Made by a program: the position numbers and the translations under genes
Origin: Pseudaeromonas sp038247115
GTDB lineage: Bacteria > Pseudomonadota > Gammaproteobacteria > Enterobacterales > Aeromonadaceae
NCBI GenBank assembly: GCA_038247115.1
Contig: JBBRVG010000016.1
Location: forward strand, 1-55,248
DNA: 55,248 bases
Reading direction: 5' to 3'
Part shown: positions 43,361 to 53,160 of the stretch, one piece after another
Numbering within the stretch: the stretch's first letter is position 1
Layout: each line of letters starts with the position of its first letter
The notes under the pieces: model-generated
Told to the model about the DNA's origin: nothing
The model's input: the letters and a program-made list of their open reading frames with translations, nothing else
Database searches by the model: none

Positions 43361-44749
43361 TTAATCCGGCACCTCGATGCCGACGTCGCGCATGCGCGCC
43401 AATTTATAACGCAGGGTGCGTGGGCTGATGCCCAGGCGGTCGGCCACTTCCTTGCGACTCCCTTGGCAGGCGATCAGAGTATCGAGGATGATCTGATGCT
43501 CCTGTTGCCGCAATTCATTTCCCAGCCGCTCCATACCGGGCAAACGCTCGGTATATTCCCAACTGGCATCCTCACCACGCAGTGATTCGGCAGTCAGGCC
43601 ATCATCCGGTACACCCGGCCACTGCTGGTCGTCCAGGATCAGATCGCTGGCACGAATCAAGTTACCATCACTCAAGATCAGGGCTCGCTGGATGACATTA
43701 TCCAGCTCGCGCACATTGCCCGGCCAGCGATAGTGCAGCAATCGTTCGGCAGCCGCAGCATCCAGGGTCGGCACGCTGGCGCCTTGCTGACTGGCATGCC
43801 ACTGCAACAGATGCTCGGCAATCGGCAGTATATCCCCAGGCCGCTCCACCAGCGGGTGCCAGCGCAGCGGGAATACATTCAGACGGTAGAAGAGATCTTC
43901 ACGGAACAGACCGGCAGCCACCGCCTGGCGGATATCCCGATTACTGGTGGCAATCACCCGCACATCCAGCGGTATTGTCTTGCGGCTACCCAGGCGCTCT
44001 ACTTCGCGCTCTTGCAGCACCCGCAGCAACTTGGCCTGCAGCGCCAAATCCATTTCCGTGATCTCGTCCAACAGCAAGGTGCCACCCTGGGCCTGTTCAA
44101 ACTTGCCGGGGCAGCCCTGAACCGCGCCGGTAAAGGCACCCTTCTCATAACCGAACAGGGTGGCCTCGAGCATGTTTTCCGGGATTGCCGCACAGTTGAT
44201 CGCCACAAAGGGCTGCTCGGCGCGGCTGGATTGATCATGGATATAGCGCGCCAGCACCTCTTTCCCGGTGCCGCTGGGGCCTGTCACCATGACTGTGGCT
44301 TCGGAGCGGGCCACCCGGGCCGCCAGTTGCAGCAATTCGGCGGTTTTAACATCGCCATACACAGGCGTCTTGCGCTCGATGCGTTGTGGCGGCACATAGC
44401 GGCTGACCTGATTGAGCAGAACCTCAGGTGAAAACGGCTTGGCCAGATAATCAATGGCCCCTTCGCGCATGGCGCGGACTGCGCCATCGATGTTGGCATA
44501 GGCGGTCATCAACAGCACAGGGGTCTGCGGATACTTCAAACGGATATTGCTCAGCAGGGTATGACCATCCATGCCGCCCATCTGGATATCAGAGATCACC
44601 ATGTCAACGGATTGACGCCCCAGTTGCAGTAATGCCGCCTCGGCGCTGTCAGCTTCCTGGCAGGCATAACCCGCCAGCAACAGGGTATCGACGATGGCTT
44701 CGCGCAAGCCATGATCGTCTTCAACCACCAGAATGCGAGCCTGAGTCAT
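43361..44749 (-). CDS. flrC: Flagellar sigma-54 response regulator FlrC (FleR)
   Basis: An NtrC-type activator of class III flagellar promoters. In 462 residues: receiver domain with Asp54 (MVISDIQMGGMDG), AAA+ domain (about 130-360) with Walker A GPSGTGKEVLA, the sigma-54 loop GAFTGA (GYEKGAFTGAVQG), Walker B GTLLLDEITEM and R-finger region, and a Fis-type helix-turn-helix at the end (GSRKEVADRLGISPRTLRYKLARM). ATG overlaps the flrB stop. It is phosphorylated by FlrB and activates fliE, fliK and flhA promoters, as inferred from relatives. Confidence 0.94.
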   Translation of the reverse strand: MTQARILVVEDDHGLREAIVDTLLLAGYACQEADSAEAALLQLGRQSVDMVISDIQMGGMDGHTLLSNIRLKYPQTPVLLMTAYANIDGAVRAMREGAIDYLAKPFSPEVLLNQVSRYVPPQRIERKTPVYGDVKTAELLQLAARVARSEATVMVTGPSGTGKEVLARYIHDQSSRAEQPFVAINCAAIPENMLEATLFGYEKGAFTGAVQGCPGKFEQAQGGTLLLDEITEMDLALQAKLLRVLQEREVERLGSRKTIPLDVRVIATSNRDIRQAVAAGLFREDLFYRLNVFPLRWHPLVERPGDILPIAEHLLQWHASQQGASVPTLDAAAAERLLHYRWPGNVRELDNVIQRALILSDGNLIRASDLILDDQQWPGVPDDGLTAESLRGEDASWEYTERLPGMERLGNELRQQEHQIILDTLIACQGSRKEVADRLGISPRTLRYKLARMRDVGIEVPD

Positions 44750-45792
44750 GATGCACCTCCAACAGCCTGACGGCTGACCACGCTATGATGACAAGGCAAG
44801 CGCAGGGTGAAGCAACTGCCCTCGCCCTGCACCGAAGCCACCTCAATCTTGCCCTGATGGGCCTGAACCACAGATTGCACCACCGCCAGTCCCAGCCCGG
44901 TACCATTACTGCGGGTGGTATAGAAGGGTTCGAAGATCCGTGCCAGCAACTCCCGAGACATGCCTCGCCCGTTGTCCACGACGCGAACCAGTACATCATC
45001 CCCGGCGCGATGGGCGCTAACTAGCAACTGGGTGGCACCCGCCTGCAGCGCATTGGCCAACAGATTATTGATGGCGCTAGCCAGTGCTGAGCTGTTGGCT
45101 AACAAGGGGATCGGTGGGCTATCCATCTCGATGCGCAAACTGGCTCCGACCTGTTGCAGCATGGCTTCCGCCCCGCGCTCTATGCTGGTGATGAGCTCCG
45201 TCAATTCAATGGCGCTGACCACCTGCTGCTCGCCATTGCGGGCAAACAGCAGCACGTCACTGACCTGGGTTTCCAGATCCCGCAGCCGGTCCATCAGTTT
45301 TTTCTGGAAGCTGCCGCGCGCCTCATTGCTCAGAGTGCGATTGGCCAGATTGGCGCCATATAACATAGCCGCCGCCAACGGGGTGCGGATCTGATGGGCC
45401 AACGAGGCGGCCATCTTGCCCAGTGCTGACAGGCGCTCCATATGACTGAGCTGATCCTGCAAGCAACGGGTTTCGGTCAGATCGGTGATCTGGATCAGCT
45501 GCCCTTCCTGCTGCTTCAGCGGCTGGGTCGAGATCTGCACCCGGCGGCCATTGCGCAAAGATACTTCGTGGCCATCGTCGGGACGCAGGCAGAACACGCG
45601 CTGGATGATGTTGCCCCAACTTTCACCCTCCAAGGGCTCACCCAACAGCATCAGCGCCGCGCGATTGGCGCGGGCCACCCGACCCGAGCCATCGAGCAAT
45701 ACCAGACCGGAGGGGACTTCATTGAAGATCTCGCCAAACAAAGATGGCGAAGACCATGCGTCGGGCGAGTTGGAGAAAGTAGATGCTGTCAT
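44746..45792 (-). CDS. flrB: Flagellar sensor kinase FlrB (FleS)
   Basis: A 348-residue soluble histidine kinase without membrane segments. N-terminal PAS domain (about 20-110: EIFNEVPSGLVLLDGSGRVARANRAA), HisKA helix with phosphoacceptor His near residue 134 (SLAHQIRTPLAAAMLYGANL), and HATPase domain with NNLLANALQAGA, VDNGRGMSRELL and GTGLGLAVVQS. Partner of FlrC, with which it overlaps. A sigma-54-like promoter (45833-45848) lies upstream. Confidence 0.93.
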   Translation of the reverse strand: MTASTFSNSPDAWSSPSLFGEIFNEVPSGLVLLDGSGRVARANRAALMLLGEPLEGESWGNIIQRVFCLRPDDGHEVSLRNGRRVQISTQPLKQQEGQLIQITDLTETRCLQDQLSHMERLSALGKMAASLAHQIRTPLAAAMLYGANLANRTLSNEARGSFQKKLMDRLRDLETQVSDVLLFARNGEQQVVSAIELTELITSIERGAEAMLQQVGASLRIEMDSPPIPLLANSSALASAINNLLANALQAGATQLLVSAHRAGDDVLVRVVDNGRGMSRELLARIFEPFYTTRSNGTGLGLAVVQSVVQAHQGKIEVASVQGEGSCFTLRLPCHHSVVSRQAVGGAS

Positions 45793-45832
45793 GCGTCATA
45801 AACCCGTGAGCGACTGGGATAATACCGGGTTA

Positions 45833-45848
45833 TTCAATATGCGTGCCA
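45833..45848 (-). promoter_or_regulatory. Sigma-54-like promoter of flrB-flrC
   Basis: TGGCACGCATATTGAA on the minus strand. The -24 part TGGCACG is exact, but the -12 part reads TTGA where TTGC is usual. In Vibrio this promoter is FlrA-dependent, which fits the position just after flrA. Confidence 0.55.
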
Positions 45849-45858
45849 AAAATAGAAA

Positions 45859-45880
45859 AGGCGCCGCAGCGCCTTTTTTG
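45859..45880. terminator. Terminator between flrA and flrB
   Basis: A 6-bp GC stem (AGGCGC / GCGCCT, loop of 4) has T/A tracts on both sides. On the minus strand it ends the flrA transcript before the flrB promoter, so flrA and flrBC are separate units. The T tract is TTTTCT on the minus strand. Confidence 0.65.
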
Positions 45881-45900
45881 TCGTTCGAAAAAGGAGTGAT

Positions 45901-47346
<1,446 letters not shown>

Positions 47347-47431
47347 GCCACCACCTAATGCTTTGAATATTCGGCCCGATTTCTGCTAGCACTACCAACA
47401 CCGCCAGCGATGAGCCATCACCGACAAAATA

Positions 47432-47444
47432 ATGACACAGTGTC
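47432..47444. promoter_or_regulatory. Palindrome in the flrA-fliS intergenic region
   Basis: TGACACAGTGTCA, a perfect 6+1+6 inverted repeat flanked on both sides by AAAATAA or AATAA sequence. It lies 86 bases before flrA and about 56 bases upstream of the fliS sigma-28 promoter. It looks like a repressor or activator site, but no known regulator can be assigned. Confidence 0.5.
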
Positions 47445-47499
47445 AAAATAAATCCTATGCCCACCCGGTGATGGGTGATTGTTTCGTGACGAATACCAT

Positions 47500-47526
47500 T
47501 AAAGCCTCGCGGAGCTGGGACGATAA
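47500..47526 (+). promoter_or_regulatory. Sigma-28 (FliA) promoter of fliS
   Basis: TAAAGCCT-N11-GACGATAA closely matches the FliA consensus TAAAGTTT-N11-GCCGATAA with exact 11-base spacing. The RNA start is expected near 47534, about 50 bases before fliS. Confidence 0.85.
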
Positions 47527-47585
47527 TATCCTTATAGGGCATACTGGCAGCCGCCATTGATTGTGAACAATAGAGAGCAAACAAG

Positions 47586-48005
47586 ATGACCAGACTATCC
47601 ATCAAGCAATATCGTCAGGCCAGCGTCAGCAATATTGGTGATGCCGATCCCCACACCTTGATCTCGATTGTACTGCAGCACATTCTCGGCAATATCGCTG
47701 CTACCAAAGGCTCCATCGAACGCAAGGACGTGGAAGGCAAGGCTAAATCGCTGAACAAGGCCCTGGCGCTGATCGGTGAATTACAAGGCAGCCTGGATCT
47801 GGAACAAGGTGGCGAAGTGGCACAAAACCTGGCGGCACTCTACGACTACAGCATTCGCACCCTGACCGAAGCCAACCTGCAGAACAGCCAGGAAAAACTC
47901 GACGAAGTCGCCAAGATCTTCATCAACATCAAGGAAGGCTGGGACGGTATCCCTAGCGAGGTGCGCAACGAATTCAAGGCCAAGAAGGCAGGCCCGGCAT
48001 CATGA
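47586..48005 (+). CDS. fliS: Flagellin export chaperone FliS
   Basis: A 139-residue helical chaperone that keeps flagellin unfolded for export. The N-terminal MTRLSIKQYRQASVSNI matches the Y-rich FliS start, and DPHTLISIVLQHILGNIAATKGSIER and LAALYDYSIRTLTEANLQNS are the conserved helices. A sigma-28 promoter precedes it. In vibrios fliS lies between fliD and flrA on the same strand; here it is divergent from flrA with no fliD or flagellin gene beside it, pointing to a local rearrangement. Confidence 0.92.
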   Translation: MTRLSIKQYRQASVSNIGDADPHTLISIVLQHILGNIAATKGSIERKDVEGKAKSLNKALALIGELQGSLDLEQGGEVAQNLAALYDYSIRTLTEANLQNSQEKLDEVAKIFINIKEGWDGIPSEVRNEFKAKKAGPAS

Positions 48006-48298
48006 CAGCGCAGCAGGATATTCCGCAGCTGCTGGAGCAGCTCTATCAGGCGCTGAATCAGCCCGATGAGTTGCTGGATGACAGCTTCCCGGCGGTGGAG
48101 GCTCTGAGCTCCGCCATTCAGGCCCATCTGGATCAGGCCACGCCGCAGCAGTTAGCCGCCGAACAGCAAGAGCTGGAACAGCTGCGCTATGTGCTGGGGA
48201 TATTGATCAACAAGGCCAGCACGCACCGCGAATCCCTGAAGCAGGAACTGCTAAACCTCAAACGCAGTCAGCAGGTCAAAAAAAGCTACGGCGCCTGA
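48002..48298 (+). CDS. FliT-like flagellar chaperone
   Basis: A 98-residue, mostly helical protein (DIPQLLEQLYQALNQPDELLDD, AAEQQELEQLRYVLGILINKASTHRESLKQELLNLKRSQ in part). Its start overlaps the fliS stop (ATGA). Length, helical content and position fit the FliT/FlaI-type small chaperone or accessory protein of FliD found beside fliS. Sequence similarity to E. coli FliT is too weak by eye to be sure. Confidence 0.65.
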   Translation: MTAQQDIPQLLEQLYQALNQPDELLDDSFPAVEALSSAIQAHLDQATPQQLAAEQQELEQLRYVLGILINKASTHRESLKQELLNLKRSQQVKKSYGA

Positions 48299-48307
48299 TG
48301 GCGCCGT
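48288..48307 (+). terminator. Hairpin at the end of the fliS-fliT operon
   Basis: An 8-bp GC stem (ACGGCGCC / GGCGCCGT, loop TGAT) includes the stop codon of the FliT-like gene. No T tract follows, so it may act only as an mRNA 3' end or weak terminator. Confidence 0.4.
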
Positions 48308-48679
48308 GACTATCACAGGACTCCAACTCCCGCTCGGCGCTACCGAATCCCAGATCGGCCTGTGAACGGCCACTCAAATCGCTCGTTATCAGACCGACAC
48401 AGCAAAATGCCGCCACCCTCTGCTATTGCCTGTGTATACAGGCGGCCGCACATCCCTCGACAGCTGCCACGCCTGAATAAGTTCCAACCCACAGAACTCC
48501 TAACCTGTTACGCCCGCTCAATAATCAAAGATAAATCGCGGTCCGACAGATCATGTTCACCTAATATGGGCAGAGAAGTAGCAAGGGTCACCACAGCACC
48601 CGGCATGCCCTCTCATGGACGCTCCAAACCCGCGAGCCGGCATCCCATCGCCTCGGGACATTGCAATCATCTGTAGTAT
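48308..48679. other. Long gap before pseB without a credible gene
   Basis: Some 430 bases separate the FliT-like gene from pseB. An open frame on the plus strand (48362-48676) has a Pro/Arg/Ser-rich composition unlike a protein, no ribosome site and no family resemblance. The stretch probably holds activator binding sites for the sigma-54-type promoter at its right end, or is the remnant of a deleted gene; no repeat or IS end was seen. Confidence 0.5.
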
Positions 48680-48695
48680 TGGCCTGAGTTTTGCT
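48680..48695 (+). promoter_or_regulatory. Sigma-54-type promoter of the pse operon
   Basis: TGGCCTGAGTTTTGCT, with GG and GC at exact -24/-12 spacing. The RNA start is predicted near 48706, about 35 bases before pseB. It has the same form (TGGCCTG) as the promoter before fliK. Confidence 0.65.
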
Positions 48696-48741
48696 TTAAT
48701 ACTTTCAATTAAATCATCTGGTTATCCTCGAGGACAACAGC

Positions 48742-49740
48742 ATGTTGAATGACAAGAGCATTCTGATCACCGGCGGCACCGGCTCTTTTGGCCATAAGTT
48801 TGTGGCGATGACATTAGCCAGGTACAACCCCAAACGGATAATCGTCTACTCACGTGATGAGATGAAGCAGTGGGAGATGGCGAAACTCTTCCCTGATGAT
48901 TCCAGAATTCGCTTCTTCATCGGGGATGTCCGCGATAGAGACCGCCTCTACCGGGCGCTGGATGGTGTGGATTATGTGGTGCATGCCGCCGCCACCAAGA
49001 TAGTACCAACCGCCGAATACAACCCCTTTGAATGCATCAAGACCAACATTAATGGCGCCATGAACCTCATCGATGCCTGTATTGATAAAGGCGTCAAACG
49101 TGTCGTGGCCCTGTCCACCGATAAAGCCAGTAGTCCATCGAATCTTTATGGCGCAACCAAGTTGTGTTCAGACAAGCTATTCGTCGCGGGTAACTCCTAT
49201 TCGGGCGCGGATTATTGCCGTTTCGCTGTGGTGCGCTACGGCAATGTCATGGGCTCTCGGGGGTCCGTGATCCCCTTCTTTCTGTCACTCCAGGAAAAAG
49301 GGGTCTTACCCATTACCGATGACCGGATGACGCGCTTCATGATCACCCTGGAACAGGGGGTCGAGCTGGTGTGGCACGCATTCGACGATATGGTCGGGGG
49401 CGAAATTTACGTCAAGAAGATCCCTTCCATGCGCCTGACCGATATTGCGCACACCATAGCCCCGGATGCCAAATTTGACATGGTCGGCATTCGTCCGGGT
49501 GAAAAATTGCATGAACAGATGATCGGCGTAGAAGATTCCTATCACACCTATGAATATCCGGAGCACTTCAAGATACTGCCGGCGATTCATGGCTGGGATC
49601 AATGCCCGCAGCGGATCCAGGATGGGAAAAAGGTGGCCGATGGCTTTATCTATTCCAGTGATAACAACACCGAATGGATGAGCCGGGAATCGCTTCAGCA
49701 CTGGATTGATGAAAACAGACATCGCATGGGTAAATTTTGA
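48742..49740 (+). CDS. pseB: UDP-GlcNAc 4,6-dehydratase (inverting) PseB
   Basis: First enzyme of pseudaminic acid synthesis, converting UDP-GlcNAc to the 4-keto-6-deoxy-L-arabino sugar. The 332 residues have an NAD(P) site (ILITGGTGSFGHKF, residues 7-20) and an active site typical of the inverting family (STDKASSPSNLYGATKLCSDK, with Asp-Lys and Tyr-x3-Lys). AAATKIVPTAEYNPFEC and RYGNVMGSRGSVIPFF are also characteristic. GAGGA precedes ATG. Called FlmA in Aeromonas. Confidence 0.95.
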   Translation: MLNDKSILITGGTGSFGHKFVAMTLARYNPKRIIVYSRDEMKQWEMAKLFPDDSRIRFFIGDVRDRDRLYRALDGVDYVVHAAATKIVPTAEYNPFECIKTNINGAMNLIDACIDKGVKRVVALSTDKASSPSNLYGATKLCSDKLFVAGNSYSGADYCRFAVVRYGNVMGSRGSVIPFFLSLQEKGVLPITDDRMTRFMITLEQGVELVWHAFDDMVGGEIYVKKIPSMRLTDIAHTIAPDAKFDMVGIRPGEKLHEQMIGVEDSYHTYEYPEHFKILPAIHGWDQCPQRIQDGKKVADGFIYSSDNNTEWMSRESLQHWIDENRHRMGKF

Positions 49741-50894
49741 TGGACTTTATTCCCTATGGTCGCCAGTGGATTGATGAGGATGATGAACAAGCCGTGCTGG
49801 AGACCCTGCGGGCCGATTTTCTAACCCAAGGCCCCATGGTCACCGCCTTTGAACAGGCGCTCTGTGAATACACGGGCGCCAGTTACTGTGTGGCCGTGGC
49901 TAGCGGTACTGCGGCATTGCATCTAGCGGTGGCGGCACTGGAGTTGCCGGCTGGCAGTGAAGGGATCACCACCCCGAATACTTTCACCGCCACCGCCAAT
50001 AGCATGGCGTATTGCGGCCTGCGGCCGGTCTTTTCTGACATAGACCCCATCAGCTATAACCTCGATGCCGAACGGCTTGCCACTAAAATCAGTGCCAACA
50101 CCCGGCTCATCACCCCGGTCCACTTTGCCGGCCAACCGGCGGATATGGCGACGATCCAGGGGCTGGCAGTCCGCCATGGGCTCAAGGTGATTGAAGATGC
50201 GGCGCATGCCATTGGCTCTACTTACGCCGATGGCGGTCGAGTGGGCAATTGCCGCTACTCGGATGCCACCATTTTCTCGTTTCACCCGGTAAAAACGCTC
50301 ACCACGGGTGAAGGTGGGGCCATCATGACCAATGATCCGACCCTCTATCAGCGCATGCTCTTGCTCCGCAGTCATGGCATTACCAAAAATCCCGAGATGC
50401 TCAGCCAGCACCCGGGCCCCTGGTATTACGAGATGGTCACCCTGGGCTGGCACTATCGCATGACGGATATTCAAGCGGCACTGGGTTTAAGTCAGCTGAA
50501 AAAAATCGAGCGCTTCAAGGCGCGACGTCGGGAAATAGTCAGTAACTACAATCTGGCGTTTCGTGATCTGCCAAACATCATGACTCCCCAAGAGGCGAGC
50601 GGCGTCAGTTCATGTTTTCATCTTTATGTCGTGCAAATTGATTTTTCCGGTTTAGGAAAAAACCGCGCCGAGGTGATGAACTATTTATCAGCACAAGGAA
50701 TCGGCACGCAAGTGCATTATATTCCGGTTCATACTCAGCCTTGGTATCAACAGCACTATGGTTATAAGGCGGGCGATTTCCCGATTGCCGAACATTATTA
50801 TGAGCACTGTCTTTCACTCCCCCTATTCGCCAAGATGACGGATGCCGAACAACAACATGTGATTCATGTCATCAAGGAGCTGCTATGCGCCTAG
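49740..50894 (+). CDS. pseC: UDP-4-keto-sugar aminotransferase PseC
   Basis: A PLP enzyme adding the 4-amino group in pseudaminic acid synthesis. The 384 residues follow the DegT/DnrJ/EryC1 family: ASGTAALHLAVAALEL, PVHFAGQPADM, VIEDAAHAIGSTY, the PLP-binding Lys in FSFHPVKTLTTGEGG, and WHYRMTDIQAALGLSQL. ATG 49740 shares bases with the pseB stop (TGATG); a TTG three bases earlier is less likely. Called FlmB in Aeromonas. Confidence 0.94.
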   Translation: MDFIPYGRQWIDEDDEQAVLETLRADFLTQGPMVTAFEQALCEYTGASYCVAVASGTAALHLAVAALELPAGSEGITTPNTFTATANSMAYCGLRPVFSDIDPISYNLDAERLATKISANTRLITPVHFAGQPADMATIQGLAVRHGLKVIEDAAHAIGSTYADGGRVGNCRYSDATIFSFHPVKTLTTGEGGAIMTNDPTLYQRMLLLRSHGITKNPEMLSQHPGPWYYEMVTLGWHYRMTDIQAALGLSQLKKIERFKARRREIVSNYNLAFRDLPNIMTPQEASGVSSCFHLYVVQIDFSGLGKNRAEVMNYLSAQGIGTQVHYIPVHTQPWYQQHYGYKAGDFPIAEHYYEHCLSLPLFAKMTDAEQQHVIHVIKELLCA

Positions 50895-51580
50895 CCATTA
50901 TTCCGGCTCGTGGTGGCAGCAAGAGAATACCGGGCAAAAATATCCGCCCCTTCTGTGAACAGCCGATTATTGCTTATTCCATTCAGACCGCCATTGCCAG
51001 CACGTTATTTGATCGGGTTCTGGTGTCGACTGATTCGGACGAGATAGCGAGCATAGCGCGTGAATATGGAGCCGAAGTTCCGTTTTTACGCAGCAGTCAA
51101 ACGGCTGATGACTATTCGACCCTGATTGATGTCCTGCAGGAAGTGGTATCCCAGCTGGCAAGCCTTGGCGAAACCTATCAGGAAATATGCTGCTTATTAC
51201 CCACAGCCCCTCTCGTGACAGCAGAGCGCTTGCATGATGCCCATCGCTTGTTTGCCGAACGAGGGTATGACTCGGTCTTTCCTATCGTTCGATTTGGTTA
51301 TCCCATCCAAAGGGCTCTATCCCTGACGGATGCCGGCGGCCTGATGATGCAACACCCTGAATTTTATACAAGTCGCTCGCAAGATCTCCCCGCCAGTTAC
51401 CATGATGCCGGGCAATTCTACTGGTTTCGGCCCGCGCCCTGTTTCGCCGCTGGCCGCCTGTTTACCGACCATTGTGGTGGCATTGAAGTGTCAGAACTGG
51501 AAGTTCAGGATATTGATACCCAAACCGATTGGCAGCTGTGCGAGCTGAAATTCAAACTGCAGAGACAAACTCCATGCTAG
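50885..51580 (+). CDS. pseF: CMP-pseudaminic acid synthetase PseF (acylneuraminate cytidylyltransferase family)
   Basis: Activates pseudaminic acid with CTP. In 231 residues: the N-terminal nucleotide-binding motif LAIIPARGGSKRIPGKNIRPF, then VLVSTDSDEIASIAREYGAEVPFLR, LLPTAPLVTAERLHDA and the C-terminal SELEVQDIDTQTDWQLCELK. It overlaps the pseC end by 10 bases. It is called neuA in the Aeromonas flm locus; linkage to PseB/PseC makes the pseudaminate substrate more likely than sialic acid. Confidence 0.93.
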   Translation: MRLAIIPARGGSKRIPGKNIRPFCEQPIIAYSIQTAIASTLFDRVLVSTDSDEIASIAREYGAEVPFLRSSQTADDYSTLIDVLQEVVSQLASLGETYQEICCLLPTAPLVTAERLHDAHRLFAERGYDSVFPIVRFGYPIQRALSLTDAGGLMMQHPEFYTSRSQDLPASYHDAGQFYWFRPAPCFAAGRLFTDHCGGIEVSELEVQDIDTQTDWQLCELKFKLQRQTPC

Positions 51581-53040
51581 AGCTGCATATCTACACGGAA
51601 GGTGATCAGCAAAGAGGCCTTGGTCATTTGTCCCGCTGTTCTGCGTATGCTGCAGCCTGGCGTCAGTTGGGTGGTACCGTGCAATGGATCGTGGATGGCG
51701 ATGCATTGGCGCGCCAGATGTTATGCCATGAACAAACAGACTGGTGTGCATGGCAAGAAGAGCCACTCATCAGCGCCCGTCCCGCCGCATTGGCCCTGGT
51801 GGATAGTTACTCGGTCAGCCTTGCAGCGTTGCAGCAGATAAGCCAACACTATCCTCGGCTCTGCTGTCTGGATGATACCAACCGCCTGGCATACCCCAAC
51901 GGATGGGTGATTCATAGTGCCCCCGGCACGCCGTTGGTCGTCGACGGTGAGGCAACATGGCGGTGGGGACCGACGTGGCATCTGTTACGACCGGCCTTCC
52001 TCAGTCAGTCCGTACGCAGCAATGCCGCTCATGAAATAGCCAATATCCTGCTCATGATGGGTGGCTCGGATATCCGCAATCTCATGCCGCGTGTGGCGTT
52101 ATTACTGCGCAAACAATTTCCGCTCGCCAATATTCATATGGTCTGCAACCATATGACGCCTATCACCCCTGCCGATGGTATCCGTCATGAAAATCTGGGT
52201 GATCAGCAAATGGCCACATTAATGCAGACGTGTGATATTGCAATTAGTGCGGCCGGACAAACCACCTACGAATTAGCGGCCATGGGTTTACCCTCTATTC
52301 TGATCGGCGTAGCAGAGAATCAACGCCGACAGCTAGATGCCTGGGCTGATGCCGGCTTATTTTTCTCCGCGGGCTGGTGGGATGATATCCATCTAGAAGA
52401 GAATATAGATAAATGGCTACAACATATCCGGAGTCCAACCATTCGTGCTCAGCAAACCCTGCGCATGCAGCAGCATAAAATATCCGGGGCTGTCTGCAAT
52501 TGGATGTCGGAGGTATTCAACATCAGCAAACTCACCCAAGCATTCAGCGTTGAGCAATTAACGCTCATGCCGTTTACTATGTTAAATCATCAACAAAAGT
52601 TAGAGATTCTCGCAATTAGAAATAATCCACGGGTTGCTGAGCAGATGATCAATACCCATCAAATCAGCGAAAGCGAGCATATCCAATTTATAGAAAAACA
52701 GAAAACTGATGCCCAAAACATCAACTATGCGGTGTTAGAAAACAATGTCATTGTCGGCTGCATTGCATTACAAAAAATCAATTGGGAAAACAGGACTGCT
52801 TACTTCGGGATTTACCGAAATCCAGGTGACAACCAGAAGGGTTTGGGCTCGAAAATGATGAATGCATTATTAATGATTGCCTTCGATGTCGCTGCACTAT
52901 CAGAATTAAAACTGGAAGTTAAGCCTAGCAACGAAAGAGCTATTGCTTTTTATACCACGAATGGATTCATCTTGGAGCACGAAAAGACATCGCCGTTATC
53001 AATTATGTCATTGAAAAGGATGGATGAACAATCGATGTAG
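51574..53040 (+). CDS. pseG: Fused PseG-PseH: UDP-sugar hydrolase plus N-acetyltransferase
   Basis: A 488-residue fusion. The N-terminal part (about 1-320) is PseG, which removes UDP from UDP-2,4-diacetamido-trideoxy-altrose: EGDQQRGLGHLSRCSAYAAAW, MGGSDIRNLMPRV, and ISAAGQTTYELAAMGLPSILIG near residue 230. The C-terminal part (about 330-480) is a GNAT acetyltransferase matching PseH, which acetylates the 4-amino group (LEILAIRNNPRVAEQMI, YFGIYRNPGDNQKGLGSKMMN, KPSNERAIAFYTTNGF). ATG 51574 overlaps the pseF stop. A. caviae FlmD is a likely counterpart. The order of the two steps within the pathway is PseH then PseG, so the fusion joins consecutive reactions. The PseH half is markedly richer in AT. 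Confidence 0.9.
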   Translation: MLELHIYTEGDQQRGLGHLSRCSAYAAAWRQLGGTVQWIVDGDALARQMLCHEQTDWCAWQEEPLISARPAALALVDSYSVSLAALQQISQHYPRLCCLDDTNRLAYPNGWVIHSAPGTPLVVDGEATWRWGPTWHLLRPAFLSQSVRSNAAHEIANILLMMGGSDIRNLMPRVALLLRKQFPLANIHMVCNHMTPITPADGIRHENLGDQQMATLMQTCDIAISAAGQTTYELAAMGLPSILIGVAENQRRQLDAWADAGLFFSAGWWDDIHLEENIDKWLQHIRSPTIRAQQTLRMQQHKISGAVCNWMSEVFNISKLTQAFSVEQLTLMPFTMLNHQQKLEILAIRNNPRVAEQMINTHQISESEHIQFIEKQKTDAQNINYAVLENNVIVGCIALQKINWENRTAYFGIYRNPGDNQKGLGSKMMNALLMIAFDVAALSELKLEVKPSNERAIAFYTTNGFILEHEKTSPLSIMSLKRMDEQSM

Positions 53041-53160
53041 ATAAGGTAAATATATTATCGATAGCGATGGATTGATCAGTGTATAGCGGCTAATGTTTTT
53101 TTAGCCAACCATTTTCACGAGAAATAGTGCTGCACTAGATATTAAAATGCAGAGGAATCC

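Noticed and set aside
47549..47565. TGGCAGCCGCCATTGA as a sigma-54 promoter for fliS
   Set aside because: The -12 GC is absent at the required spacing, and a good sigma-28 promoter lies just upstream.
48362..48676. Plus-strand open frame of 104 codons before pseB
   Set aside because: Arg/Pro/Ser-rich composition, no ribosome site and no family resemblance.
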